From assembly GCA_028023455.1 (NCBI GenBank), contig JAQFVV010000181.1, positions 1,618,001 through 1,682,000 on the forward strand: a stretch of 64,000 nucleotides of DNA. Direction: 5' to 3'. This document shows positions 47,166-59,833 of this stretch, one piece after another (position 1 is the first letter of the stretch; the number at the start of each line of letters is the position of its first letter). The translations under genes and the position numbers were made by a program. The notes under the pieces are model-generated. The model did no database searches. It saw only the letters and a program-made list of their open reading frames with translations, and was not told the origin of the DNA. Source of the DNA: Epiperipatus broadwayi. Taxonomy: Eukaryota; Onychophora; Udeonychophora; Euonychophora; Peripatidae.

Positions 47166-47820
47166 ATCAATGCAGATGATATAATAATCAGTTTTAAAAT
47201 AAACTCATTCTATCCATGATCATAAATTATTCACAAGATAAAAGTAATAAGTGAATTATATATGTACATTAAATTTTCAGCTTCATATCAAGAAAAGATA
47301 ATTAGGCAATATTTAAAGCTACATCACAAATATTTTAAAATAATAGTGTATGGTCATTTGTTAAAAAGATAAAGTACCAAATACCAAAATGATATGCAGA
47401 TCATGACAATTCTATTCAAGAGACTAAATTGATATTTGTTTTTATTTATACTAATCTTACTAATATAATTAAGATTAATTTAATTTTAAAATGTTGAAGA
47501 CATTACTGGAATTTAGTTTAGTCAAAATATATCATTGAATTTGTTAAATTTAAATATGTAAATTACAATAGTATATATTTTGTAATTCTACCAAACTTAT
47601 ACTGTTCAAGTTAATATGAAAAGGTAAAATAAACTTAGAAGAAAGTCTTATAAGCATTAAATCAGCTTTCAGCAGATTACTTCCTGAATCATAGTGATCT
47701 TCTAATGTAATAACAATATGTGCCAAGAAGGATGATAGGAAATGAAAATATAAAAAGGTTTGGGCTATTGCAAAAAATTCTCATTCCATCAGTAGAAAAG
47801 ATTCCTGTGTCTTATTGTCA
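47166..47820. other. AT-rich, no gene seen
   Basis: No motif or repeat recognised. Confidence 0.6.
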
Positions 47821-47834
47821 AATAAATGGAACAT

Positions 47835-48806
47835 CTAATTTACATTCTGGACCTGATTTACATATTGGTCTTCTCTTCTCACATCACCTACTGGAGTTCA
47901 GATTTCATCCATCCATCTTTACATGTGGTCTCTTTCTGGGTCACTATATTGTATCTTGGAATCCAGTTTAAAATTTCAATTGTCCATCTATTATCATCTC
48001 TTCTAGCAATATGTCCAGACCAACTCCACTTCAATCTTTTAATTTTTTCAATGAGGTCAGTAACACCTGTTTGTTCTCTTACCCATACATTGCATTTTCG
48101 ATCTCTTCTTGTTACTCCCAACATACATCTCTCCATACTTCTTTGAGTGGTCTGAAGTCTCTGTATTGCTCTCTATTAAGTGTCCAAGTCTCAGATCCAT
48201 AAGTAAGAACTGGTAAAACACATTTGTTAAAAACCTTTCTTTTCAAACACATAGGCATATTTCCTTTTAATATCAAGTTATTTCTACCAAAAGCACTCCA
48301 ACCAAGTTTAATTCTATGATTAATTTCCTCCATTATGTTTCCATCTGTATTAATAATCTGACCAAGGTATTTGTAACTGTTAACTTCTTCTAATTCATCA
48401 TAATCAATCTTTATTTTCATATTTTGAGCAAATCGATTTAAACATTACTTTAGTCTTTTTAACATTTATCTTTAGTCCTACTTTCACTTTCATCTGATAA
48501 CTCCTGCAACATTTCCTGCAGCTCTGAAGCATTATTTGCAAAAACAACTACATCATCTGCGAAATCTAAGACTGACTTAAATAACTCTCCATTTACTTTC
48601 ACTCCTTTAGTTTCCCATTTTAATCCACAAAATACTTCTTGCGGCACTGCTGTAAAGTTTTGGAATATAGAGTCACCTTGTCTTGCACCTTTCTCAATGT
48701 TGACTTTTCAGTATCATTATGTAATCTAATTGTTGCTGTTGTCATTTTATAAATATTCTTTAAAATATGACAATATCCTGGATCTATACCTTGATGATCC
48801 AATGCT
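47835..48806 (-). pseudogene. RTE-like LINE, reverse transcriptase C-terminal part, cut by the gap
   Basis: On the minus strand from the gap: ALDHQGIDPGYCHILKNIYK, LDFADDVVVFANNASELQ with an intact FADD box, GLKINVKKTKV-like, NSYKYLGQIINTDGNIMEEI, FNKCVLPVLTYGSETWTL, GVTRRDRKCNVWVREQTGV, and SGHIARRDDNRWTIEIL. Several frameshifts. The catalytic box is better preserved than at 11800. The 5' part would lie in the gap. Confidence 0.8.
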
Positions 48807-49306
48807 NNNNNNNNNNNNNNNNNNNNNNNNNNNNNNNNNNNNNNNNNNNNNNNNNNNNNNNNNNNNNNNNNNNNNNNNNNNNNNNNNNNNNNNNNNNNNN
48901 NNNNNNNNNNNNNNNNNNNNNNNNNNNNNNNNNNNNNNNNNNNNNNNNNNNNNNNNNNNNNNNNNNNNNNNNNNNNNNNNNNNNNNNNNNNNNNNNNNNN
49001 NNNNNNNNNNNNNNNNNNNNNNNNNNNNNNNNNNNNNNNNNNNNNNNNNNNNNNNNNNNNNNNNNNNNNNNNNNNNNNNNNNNNNNNNNNNNNNNNNNNN
49101 NNNNNNNNNNNNNNNNNNNNNNNNNNNNNNNNNNNNNNNNNNNNNNNNNNNNNNNNNNNNNNNNNNNNNNNNNNNNNNNNNNNNNNNNNNNNNNNNNNNN
49201 NNNNNNNNNNNNNNNNNNNNNNNNNNNNNNNNNNNNNNNNNNNNNNNNNNNNNNNNNNNNNNNNNNNNNNNNNNNNNNNNNNNNNNNNNNNNNNNNNNNN
49301 NNNNNN
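48807..49306. other. Assembly gap (500 N)
   Basis: Exactly 500 N, a usual placeholder for unknown length. Open frames across it are artefacts. Confidence 0.99.
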
Positions 49307-49620
49307 GTTACACATTCAACAGAGCTCAAACGAACAGCAGCACATCCTCAGTATTTTTTCGAACATAGTAAACAATCTGGGCACATTATTTTATGTTCAG
49401 AGCCAAATGATTACAGGAGAAAAATAAAGGAGGCATTCTATATTAATAGAGACATCCACGCCATTAACAGAAAGGACACATGCTTCGAGATCTTGAAAAA
49501 ATGGGCTACGTAACAGTAGCTTATTTGAATATTTACATTTGCATATATTTATTACACTTTTCATGAAGGCTATGAGTATGAGGCATAGTTCCTCGAAAAC
49601 GTTCAGCCGAAAAAATTTTT
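49307..49620 (+). pseudogene. Penelope-like element, C-terminal end and 3' tail
   Basis: Right after the gap: VTHSTELKRTAAHPQYFFEH, GHIILCSEPNDYRRKIKEAF, NRKDTCFEILKKWAT and a stop at 49513. The H-x-GH, R-x-K-x-EAFYI and NRKDT pattern is the end of a GIY-YIG domain protein as in Penelope-like elements. It belongs to a different subfamily from the one at 20.8 kb. A possible stem with GAGG-CATAGTT-CCTC and then GAAAAC at 49580-49600 may be a degenerate hammerhead. Confidence 0.7.
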
Positions 49621-49786
49621 AATAGTAAGTTATATTTTCTCTAATTAATATTTACAATTAAGTATTTTTTGTTTTTACATATAAGGAGAAATTAAAACCA
49701 TATTTAAAAATAATAATAGAATAATTAAATAAATTTTTATAAGAATATATAAAAATTTCCAACTAATATATATAAAATAAACTTAC

Positions 49787-49807
49787 AGTTCTTGGAGTCT
49801 GGTCCAT
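49787..49807 (-). CDS. Coiled-coil gene, exon 1 (start codon)
   Basis: The first coding exon reads ATG followed by six codons (MDQTPRT) and ends at a GTAAGT donor in phase 0. The start is chosen because this short open piece sits directly before a consensus donor, and its phase matches exon 2 about 5 kb downstream. An untranslated leader must extend above 49807; I cannot place its 5' end. Exon 1 is only 21 coding bases, so alone it would be weak; its support is the phase match and the donor. Confidence 0.6.
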
Positions 49808-49809
49808 TG

Positions 49810-50705
49810 TAAAAATTTATCTATAATAAAAATAAATTACCTAATTATATATATATAAAACAAATTTATATATGATGAATGAATTATCTACAATAACAAT
49901 TAGTGTATAAACATATAATGTAGGTTCATAGTTCATATTATACACAAACTTTAAACTTGGCATATCCATGTGGTAATAATCATTAAATTTATAAAACACA
50001 AAAGAATTACTTTCAATTAAATAATCATTTTCATTATCAATTCAATATAACTAAATGAGAAATTATAGCCTCCAAGTTTGATGTAGTTTTACATTCACTT
50101 CTTGCTGATTTTAATACATTAAATTCTCTATTAATATACATTGATCTTTTATTTTTATTTTTAGACATTCCATTCTTCTGCTGTATTATCAACTCCATTA
50201 AAATTAAAAATAAAGTGTAATTGTGCATTAATTCATGATTTAAAACGACAGACTGCATAACAACGTTTACATTTTGTATTTTAGTTCTATTGTATAATAA
50301 ATAATGCCCATTAAAGTATTTTATACTTGCACATTGTAAATGACAAGACTTTGCAGAAACACTTTATTCCATAAATAATATTTTTCATAACAATATGTAC
50401 CTTTTATGTTAGTAATAAAACTGTTTAAATAAGTGGAATATACTGTACAATATTAAAATATTCTGCATATATATGCCTCACATTATTTCTATAATGAAAA
50501 TTAAATGGAATAGATATGCATTTTCTGCAGTTTGTATTTTCATTATGATCATATGTAAAAATTTTAATTGTATCATTAATAAAATTGATTTAATATATTC
50601 ACCAAATTCTGTGTACATCTATAAATAACAGTTAACATGACTTTTAGCGGCCCAGGAAATACATGGACGGATAAAAGAATTTTGAACTTTCTGAAATTGT
50701 GAAAT
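49810..50705. other. Region upstream of the host gene start
   Basis: It should hold the 5' untranslated region and promoter of the coiled-coil gene. AT-rich throughout; I cannot assign a transcription start. A minus-strand frame at 50037-50258 has no recognisable motif and was not called a gene. Confidence 0.4.
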
Positions 50706-51126
50706 ATATCTTTGTATCAATTTTTTTTCACATTTAAAAATTAATAATTATATTATAAAATATTATTCTAAAGATATTTATATATATATATATGTCAATT
50801 TAAAGCGATTTCTGTTTTCACAGTAAATGATTGAGGTGGGGATATTTGTTTGCATCTGGAGCCTTTAAAATGCACACCATGATGTTGCCAACTATCGAGG
50901 TAGTTCCAAATTATGGTAAATTTTAATAATTTGTAGTTCTGAAAATATAATAAAAATCTCATTTTATTTTAAAAAGTCCAGATATACACAAATAAACCCA
51001 CCTCAATCATTTACTAAGAATTCAGAAATCATTTTCAATTGACATATATATATATATATCTTTAGAATAATATTTTAAAATGTAATTATCAATTTGAAAA
51101 TGTGAAAAAAAATTGATATAAAGATA
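50706..51126. repeat. Fold-back element with about 165-bp arms
   Basis: The left arm (50706-50871) and right arm (about 50975-51126) are inverted copies: TATCTTTGTATCAATTTTTT, TATTATTCTAAAGATAT, and GTAAATGATTGAGGTGGG pair with their complements. Spacer about 105 bp. No reading frame. Arms are diverged, so it is not recent. Confidence 0.8.
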
Positions 51127-51399
51127 CACTTTACAACTACAGATAGTTCGAAATGCTTACATCAGACCATGTATTCATTTGGCCCACTAAAGGTCATGTT
51201 TACCTAAGTATTCTCATTTCTATCATATGTGTATTTACACAATTTTTCATTGTGATGCAGGAAACCTTTTAATGAAGACATTTCATGAATGAAGTAAATC
51301 TGAGAATAAAAATGAAAATATATCCACATTTATATATCGCACTTTTTAACAACCCATTAACTTGAACAATCAGAAAAATCAGACAATATGCAAATCTAA

Positions 51400-51660
51400 A
51401 TATTTATTGGATTTGGTAGAGTTATTTGCCTTTTTCTATGGTCCATTTTTAAAATTGTTTAAAAAATAATAATTTTCTAAGCAAATAAATATCTTTTTAT
51501 TTTCTGCAAATAAAGACATCATCCACATATCCAATATAAATTTTACTATACTTTTACAGACCATGACCAATATTTTTTTTCGTCTTAAGTTAACAAAACT
51601 AATTTGCAAATCTGAGCAAACATGAATAAACATAAGGGATATTCTTTATACATTTTATAA
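51400..51660 (-). pseudogene. Penelope-like reverse transcriptase scrap
   Basis: The minus strand at about 51558-51514 reads KIYIGYVDDVFICRK, the catalytic YVDD region. Flanking codons are broken by stops. The piece is oriented like the GIY-YIG scrap upstream but in the wrong order to be one element. Confidence 0.65.
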
Positions 51661-52389
51661 AAGTTATTATAATTTTTAATGAGTAGCATTTATTACATAA
51701 GAAAAATAAAGCACAAAATGTAAAAGATGTTAAGAATTTGGTTTCCTTGCATCATGAATCAAAGCACAATTGGAATTTCACATTTGATATTAATAGTGTT
51801 CATATTATGTATATAAGTATAATGATAACAAGTAAAAAAAAGCACTATCTATTAATATGAAATTTAAATGATTTTTAGATTAGTTATACTGAATTTATAG
51901 TGATTGTGATTATGCAAGCATAAGTACTTCTCAATATTGTACAAATTCATTTATTAATATTTTCTATTTCTTTTTTATATTTATTACAAAATGTTATATA
52001 TAAGTAAATTTATAAATAAATATTAGAAAATACAATATTTAAAATTTTATAAAAATATATCTATAACCGTCATTTAGAAGCGCTTTCAACTATCTTTGTA
52101 GTTTTTGTCAACTAATACTTTTAAAATGTCAGCTTTCCCATAATTCCATCATGTCAACTTTCCCATAATTCCGTGATCTTAATGTTTGCTGCTTGCCTGT
52201 TAATTAAATCTTGTTTGTATTTATTTATTAACATTGCTTCTTTAATTTTTCTTTTATTATTTCTTTCAGTTTCCATTTTACGTTACTATTTTAAAATCAA
52301 AACCATATATACATGATTAATTATGGTCATAAAAGAAAGAAGGTGATAAATTATTATTTTTATAATTTTATTTTGTATTTTGAACCCTT

Positions 52390-52800
52390 TTTAATAATAA
52401 CAAGTGCTCCTTTATTCTTTTTTCCAATGTGCACCTCAATTCACCTATATATCCACTGCCACAAGTACATGTCCATTTGTAAATGATACAATTTTTATTT
52501 GACAATAAAGTCTTATCTTTTGAATTATTTATTAATTTATTTAATGTAGGTGGTACATAAAATGCAATATCACATATACCTTTATAAATTTTCTTAATGA
52601 AACTTGCCTGTTGTATTGAAATATATGGTATTGATATCCAAATTTTTTATCAGAAGAATTAACATTATTATTATTATTTTTATATTTAGAATTAAAAATT
52701 TTAACAGTATAATAAACACAATCATAATTATATCCATTATCAAGAAAGTTTATTTTGAATAGCTCCTTGCGAGTGAGATGAATATAAACGTTTAATCCTT
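52390..52800 (-). pseudogene. Penelope-like GIY-YIG scrap
   Basis: The minus strand reads FLDNGYNYDCVYYTVKIFNS, SIQQASFIKKIYKGICDIAF, then NCIIYKWTCTCGSGYIGELR and LEKRIKEHLLLLKKGS, giving GIY (IYK), the Cys pair (CTCG), YIG and the Arg helix. Frameshifts are present. It is a third PLE type in the window by sequence. Confidence 0.75.
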
Positions 52801-53850
52801 TTAAGTATCTTATTATATTATAGTGTACAAATGTTTTGTTGTTTTATGTTAATTTATTTATTAATTCTATTGCATAATTAAACTTTATACATAACATGTT
52901 ATTAAAATTAATGTTTTAAAGTTACACTAAGTGTCTAAAATTGCCATTTCTTTTGTGGAAAATCATCATAACCACACCATCATCAGAGAGTATTAATTGT
53001 CATATGCATATTAAGCAAAAATATGATTTGAAATTTGGAAAAAAAAATTGATCCACTATTATATATCGTATTACAATTATCTAGGTAAATATTAAATTGA
53101 ATATTAAATTAATACAAACTGGCTTGATCACATCATTCATTGCTCAAATACATTGCAAATGTAGTAAAGTATCACATTAGGAATTAATATTTATTTAAAG
53201 TTCTACAGGATGATTACCATTTAAATAACAATAATGATTTATTATTTAATAGTAGAGGACATAAGTATAAAGCGTTAATATAGTTTTGATTATAGATATG
53301 TGTTATAAGTCATCTCTGAAATGACATACAACCTACAGAGTTAAGTAAAATCCCTCAGGATATTTTATAGGTAGTATAAATAGCTAATTAAAATCAATGA
53401 TAATCCTGAGATCTCCTTAGTATCAAATTATTATTATGGTTATTCTTAATGATAATCTTATAAAAGTAATAATAGTAAAAGATCAATATACAAACAAATG
53501 ATAATATAACTTATTAAGTAGTTTAATATAAATTTAATAATTATAGATGTTTTATTCTATTTATTTAAGTATTATTGTTAGTCATGAGAGTATTTAGACA
53601 CTGAATAAGGAAGAATGTCTAGGTATTCTTATGCCATTAGATAAATACTTTAGTATTTATTTAATGTTAAAGAGTATGTAATCTTGTTAACAGGATAGAT
53701 GAGTCTCACAATTGTTAATGTTGACTAACTATAGCTGAGAAAATGGTTGAGTATTAAATGGTTCTAGATAAACTCAAAGTATAGCCTAATGTAGGGACTT
53801 GGCATATCTTCTAAGGGTCACCCTCCTATTGGCAGGGTACAATATATATA
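52801..53850. other. AT-rich, no gene seen
   Basis: No recognised element. Confidence 0.55.
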
Positions 53851-56208
53851 TATTGAAACAGTAAGATCTGCTTTGCAGATCTTTATTTCACCTTTTCTCA
53901 CCTCTTCCCTACCCTCATACCTTAGTTTAAACCCCAGTGACAGGGAAATTAACAATAGAAATTAATTAAAATTTTGTTGAATTCCTTTAGACATTCGGAT
54001 AGGATTGATTACAGCTGATAAGTGAGCAAAGTTTGGAATATTTTTGTAATGCTCCAGGGCAGTTGTATTGTGCAATTTCACTATATATAGAAGGGTTTTC
54101 TTTTGTTCTTCATTCTTGTAATATTCCAGCAAATATTCTAATATTCTAGCAATTATTCTAATATTCTAGCAATTATTCTAGCAAGATTTCTAGCATTATT
54201 CTTCGAGGTATTTTTTATTCTAATATTTCTGAGCACATTGCTGAGCTTTCAAAAATAATTGTTGCTGAACTCTCTGAGACTTTCAGATTCCAATAGCTAC
54301 ATGCCTGCAAACTTAAGTATTTGAAGCCGAGTTTTCATCTTCAAATAAATTTTACCATGTTCTACAATACCACTTGAAATATCTATGAATCACCCAACCT
54401 TTAAAATTGCTATCTTTGAAATGACAGAGTAGAACCGGCAAGAAGGCTATTTTCCCCTCGGGAATGGCCGGCCGCTGCTCTATACCATCAAATGCGGTCA
54501 CATAGAAAACCCTGAAAGTGCTGCTGCTGCCGAAATATGAACAATGCCAGATTTTGCTGCTGAGTTGTATAAAACTTGCCGACAATCAATCTACCTGCAA
54601 ATGCTTCTCCAGAGGTAACCCCAACATTAACCCAAGAGCTCTTTTGATTCTCTCCTATAATTAATACACTATAGCTATTTTAAATTGTTTTCTATTTTAC
54701 TTTACTTTATCATGTATTCCTTTAAAATGTTCTAATATAATCAGTAATTTTGCTCTCTATCCTTGGGTTAATATTTTATATTTATCAATCTTTCTCTTTA
54801 TTTTATTATGATAGTGTGCCAGAATAGTCTTTGACCGAGTGAATTATTCCCTTTGTTGAAAGCAAGACGCCGATATTAAGGCATTTTAAAATTATAAACA
54901 GTTCCCATTTTTATTATCTCGTGCATCACTCATTCGAGGGCTATTCTAATCGTAGTCAATATGTAAAATAATTTCCTAGCTTAAAATCCACATTTTATCG
55001 ATTTTAACCTATTATGAGAGTATGTGCGAGGTCAAAGATTGAATGTGTCACAAATGCATGATTGCGTAAATAGATCTATGCTTTCTTTTCAAACCCGCAG
55101 GCATGCATTTTCCTATTTTAAAATATATTCTGCTTTAATTTCAAAGTTCGTAATTGAGGTCGAGAATGGGAGGACTCTCTTTAAATAAATTTTGGGGATT
55201 TAATTAGGCATTTTCTCAATCTAAGTAAATCCATTTTGTATGCTTTATTATACATTAGTCGAATATTGCTAGTAAGTGTATTAATTGTCAAGACCGCTTT
55301 GTTTCTCTCCAAGGGCTTTAAATGGCCAAGACCATTTCCCCTTTTCACTTTCTGCAGAACCCAGGCAGAGTGTGTGCTCAAATGTCACACCTGGGAATTA
55401 GACGCAGCCATCACCCAGTCGCTAAGTTTTGGATGAGAACAGACTTCGGCTGTCCATGATAACACATTCCTACAAATCAACGGCGAGATGCCCTCCGTAG
55501 TTGTTTCATATTTCACTATAATTTTTTTTTTTATATTTTACAAAGCATCCGTGATTTAAACCTAATCACACCCTCCATCCTTTAATAAATTCCTTATTAA
55601 CAATACCAACCTCCCAGTATAACTTTAATTATAATCATAAAATAAATGCCTTGATCACATCCCCACTTTATGGCTTAATAAGCTTTGGTCTGTGCTATTC
55701 TCGAAATCAAGAAATATTATATTAAATCTTAATGTTCAAATGTTTTATTAAACTTTTATAATTTACTCGAAGCACCTCGCACATCTTCCCATCTCTTTTA
55801 AGCACATTATCGTAATACTATTAAGCCAGAGGTATAGACTATGTACTTAACAACCTTTTAATGTAATTTTTATGGAATGTTATGCTAACAGCCATTTTAG
55901 TAAGCGTCCCTGTCTCATATAAGCAGACACTGTGCGTTATATATTATGCATTAAATGGCCTTGCACAAAGTCTGTATTAAGCACAACAAATATAAAAATG
56001 TGCTAGATTAATAATGGAGGTTGAGTCTGAGCATTAAAATACCCTCACACACCAATTTAAATAATAAGAAATTGACATAGAAAATATTGTAAAGTAAACT
56101 CACGTATTTTTTTGTTTTATATTTCCTTTTTGTATATGTTTTATGATATGTTATTTTATGTATTTGGCTTTTCTCTGAAAAATTCAAATAGAGAAAAGCA
56201 ATTGTTCC

Positions 56209-56286
56209 AATGTAATTGTACATCTGATCAAAAACAAAATGTTTGATAATGTAATTGTACATCTGATCAAAAACAAAATGTTTGAT
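56209..56286 (+). repeat. 39-bp unit repeated twice
   Basis: Two identical adjacent copies starting AATGTAATTGTACATCTGAT. Recent local duplication. Confidence 0.9.
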
Positions 56287-57307
56287 AATGCTATAATTAA
56301 ACTGCTATCTTGTTAAAAATTCTTTTGAATTGATTTTGTAAGCAAGTGGTCTGAGTTTTAAGATGGAAACCATTATATCAAACTTAAAATGTAGAATTTA
56401 ATCAGAAAAATTGTAAGGAATGTTATAATCTAATGATAAGATAAATTGAAAGGATTGGCTGATTCATACTTCTCAAAGGGCTAGTGGGATTGATATAGTT
56501 TAGGCAGTGCTGTGAGATTCATTCTTTTTTGTCATTCAAGTCGCTCATTACTTTGGCTCCAGAGATTTTCAATCATCTAGAAACTTAGAGATAAATTTAT
56601 GGACTAGACCGCTGCTGACATTTTCTAAGAAATCCATTATATAGTTCTTTTAAGAACTCTTGATTTCTTAAGAATTTAATAAACTAGTCAAGATAGAAAA
56701 TGAACATTTGATAAAAATTATTATCATATACAAACAGAGGAAAATATGAAGCAATCTACCAGTGAGTCCAGTAAAATGACCATGGGGTAGACAACTAGCC
56801 AGCGCACCGCCCTTTCTCTGTCCCAAGCCGCCAAGATGTGACCACGCCAGTTCCAGCCGCCCACGATGATGACAAATGCTGCCTTGCTAAATAGATGAAA
56901 TCCTCACTACACAGCCAGTTGACTTGAAGCCCATTCAGAGCCCAGAGGAGAAGAATGAAGACGCAGACATAAGTTTATTTTAAGATGTTTTATTAATATT
57001 GAGATAATTAACTTTGATATTTCCGATTAAATATATTATTATTTCTTTATTATTATTAATAATCATTTAAAAAAGAGAGAGTTGTCTCTCGCATATGTAT
57101 ATTGAATTTACAGTTATTACGGGCATAAATGATAAAGCTTTTACGTAAATCTTTTAAGTCAATTTTTCTATTTCAAATTCTAGTATTTTCAACAAAGGTT
57201 GCAATGAGATTCTTTTTTTTTTTGTTGCTATTCGTTTTGCTCTTGTTGTTATTCCTGAAATTCATCATATATAAATATGCATGTGTATATATATATATAT
57301 ATATATT

Positions 57308-57342
<35 letters not shown>

Positions 57343-57347
<5 letters not shown>

Positions 57348-57605
57348 CAAAATACAATAATTAATACATACAATTTTTAAACAAATATATCCAATTTAAT
57401 AATATTCAACTATCTATGTAGTCGTTTCAACTAGACTCAAATTGTATTAGAAAACCGTTACAAATGTAAACAAAAGCAATACGCATCGGTTTTTTCTAAT
57501 ACAATTTGAGTCTAGTTACACATACATAGATAGTAAGACTTCTATTAAATTGTATATTTGTTTAAAATATTGTTACTGTATTATATTTATTGTTTTGAAT
57601 AATTA
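57343..57605. repeat. Fold-back element with central hairpin
   Basis: Arms include TATTAGAAAACCG preceded by AACTAGACTCAAATTG and their complements around a 29-base centre, and continue outward through ACAAATATA and ATTCAAAA segments to TA-rich flanks. Confidence 0.75.
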
Positions 57606-59297
57606 TATATATTTTATTATAATTGGAATACAGACATTGATTAATAATTTATATATATATATATATATGCGTATATACGCTTATAATATTCGGTAAATAC
57701 GATATCTCATGCTGAATATCTAAAAATGTATTTAACTGTATATCCTTTTTAAGTTTTTTTTTTGTCACTGCAGCACCTCACGATGCGTGTAAGAAGGGAT
57801 TGATCTATTATAGATTCCCTGTAAGTAAGTACTCTAATAACTTTATATTTAAAATAATAGTAAGTGTATAACTGCGCTGCATGTATATACATGTATAGAA
57901 ATTTATCTATAGCAAGAGGGAAATAGATACAGTACCTTATGGTGAGTACAATATAGTATCTGAGCCAATGCAACCTTGTTGACTTGTTGAAAAGTATGAA
58001 ATTAGTGAAATATCTCATATTGCAAATATACGTATGCATAGTTGTCTTTTTTTTTTATTTGCTATCAATAAAAAGGTTTTAAAGTTATCAGTAAAAGTGT
58101 ATGCCTGTATGACCGAAAATCTCATATCTGTATATAAAATCACACAAAGTAAAATTTATTTCTATTGGGTAAAAGGAGCTCAGACCACTTCCATTACTTA
58201 TAAATATTGTAAATAGCTGTAGGGATTTATTATTTTTCTTATTTAAAATTGTATTTTATCTATTTTAACACCTCGAATATATATATGGTTTGGGATAATT
58301 AATTATTTAGTATTTTGTTATTACATCATCATTAGTATGAAATGGTGGTGGATATTTGGGATTAAATAAATATTTAATCATAATATTAAACTTGTTTCGT
58401 TTTCATATTATTATTTATATTGATCAAAATGCATTCTTTCCTTATCAACTACGTACTGGTAATAATCATTTAACTTACCCATTTGAAGGCCCTAGATTGT
58501 AGAGTGACTGAGCTAGCCACAAAGGGATATCGCTCTACCGGGGTGTTAAATCTTATTCTTATGCTCCGTTGAACATATGGTATTGCACATCCTTCTAGGA
58601 GGGTGAAAAATTCATTTTTTGATTCTTTTCTAGAAGTGGCGCGCAAAAGTCTATTTTGTAAATAGATTTTTCAAAGGTGCGTACTTGCCATTGTTCTAAA
58701 TATTCGGGCATTCAAATAAGATAACAACTAAAGGGTGTGTTTTTAACTGGAAGAGTCCTGTCAATCCACTCTTTCTATCAATCTAGCTGGAAGTACCAAT
58801 ATACATGAGTACAGACAATCGGCTAGATTGATATCCATTTCTTTACCTGTTGAATCTTGGTCACTTCATGCTCAGTGCAAGATTAGGAAAAGAATTCCAC
58901 AGGGAGTATGGACTGGTACAATATATTTCTTGCTATATAAATAAATCTTTTAAATCTTATAAAAGTAATTTTGATCTTTTATTTTATTGATCCCTATCTC
59001 TGTCTCGGTCTATATATCTATTTTATACATTTCTTTTGTACTATTCATAGACATTAATTAGCAACCCAACTTATCTCGTAGTATAGAGTCTCTTTGTTTC
59101 TCCCTGATCACCAGGCACCAGTAAAAGGTTATATTATTAGTAGCATCAGATGCATTATCATGTAGGTGTCACTGTGGAATTTAGACTTTAGATTTGAACC
59201 TCGGATATCTAGAAGGCAACCCCTCCTAGAGTGTTTCATTTCATGTTTAGGGTTTGAATTCTGAAGTGTGTTAACGAGATAGACAAATCTGACCATT

Positions 59298-59300
<3 letters not shown>

Positions 59301-59349
<49 letters not shown>
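59301..59349 (+). repeat. Microsatellite (AT)n(AG)n
   Basis: Uninterrupted TA dinucleotides followed by AG dinucleotides, at the inner end of the left LTR copy. Confidence 0.95.
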
Positions 59350-59833
59350 AATGGTACTGAATTATAAGAGTAGGAAGATTATGTAAATAAGCAATCACTG
59401 AATGAATAAAACTACAGTAAATGAGCAAAGAATCTGCTTCAGTAACAAATATAAGCATCAAGCCGAGATCAAATGCAAATAATCAACAACAGTCAACACA
59501 ATATTAGCAGCAAATTAATCAAGTTCTTGTTTGTGACTAGACTTAAAAGGAGTACCCTTTAAAAATCTTAGCCTAATCATCAAGCCAACATAATATAAAA
59601 GCAATCACCAAATTTTAGGTACACAGCTAAATATAAGTGTTAAAATAACAATACTGGGATCATTATAACAATGCTAATCATGCTCAATGCTCTTAGCCAA
59701 TAAGTTACTATGAAACTAGTAGTCATCATAAAAAATAAAATAAAGGAAAGTGGTCTTTAAAGGTGGCCTTTACTTTTGTGTCATCTAAATATTTTAAAGA
59801 GAATTACATCAATATCTACACACACACATATAC

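Larger units (their letters stand above)
6522..49807 (-). other. Host gene model, coiled-coil protein, exons 1-6 (3' end probably outside window)
   Basis: Six minus-strand exons form one reading frame. Seen: each internal exon is preceded by AG after a pyrimidine-rich stretch and followed by GT; exon-end phases run 0, 1, 1, 0, 1, 0 and each matches the next start; no stop occurs in the joined frame. The product so far is about 230 residues: a basic N-terminus, an acidic Asp/Ser segment, then two long heptad-type helices rich in Leu, Gln, Glu and Lys. Known: such layouts are common in centrosomal, ciliary, Golgi and motor-adaptor proteins. I do not recognise the family. The sixth exon ends at a splice donor with no stop, so further exons are expected below 6522. 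Introns of 1.3-16 kb hold nearly all the mobile elements here. The link between exons is inferred from phase, order and composition; transcripts would prove it. Confidence 0.72.
55946..58930. mobile_element. Insertion in the left LTR copy, with LTR-like relic
   Basis: Absent from the right copy. It contains a phrase series at 57690-57990 (GAATATCTAAAAATGTATTT, CCTTATGGTGAGTAC, AGCCAATGCAACCTTG) that resembles 30390-30480 and 31310-31500, so it includes a diverged relative of the 2.2-kb LTR family. It also holds a GC-richer block at 56780-56945, a 39-bp tandem pair at 56209-56286 and a fold-back at about 57343-57605. Exact ends and target duplication are not visible. Confidence 0.5.
53854..59300 (+). 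mobile_element. Long LTR-like sequence, left copy, interrupted by about 3 kb
   Basis: It starts TGAAACAGTAAGATCTGC and ends GACCATTACA. It matches the reverse complement of 59834-62546 over two parts: 53854-55945 and about 58931-59300. The flanks are both ATAT, compatible with a 4-bp duplication but inside TA repeats. A TATA-like ATATATAG precedes AGGGTTTTCTTTTGTTCT at about 54080-54110, a likely promoter. Probably a solo LTR, later split by 55946-58930. Confidence 0.65.

Noticed and set aside
48730-49513. Open frames crossing the N run on both strands
   Set aside because: They consist mainly of unknown residues. Only the parts outside the gap were interpreted.
50037-50258. 73-residue minus-strand frame just upstream of the host gene start
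   Set aside because: No domain and composition like the surrounding AT-rich DNA; could be leader sequence but not supportable as coding.
57129-57380. 83-residue frame rich in Phe, Leu, Ile and Tyr
   Set aside because: Produced by T-runs and TA microsatellite.
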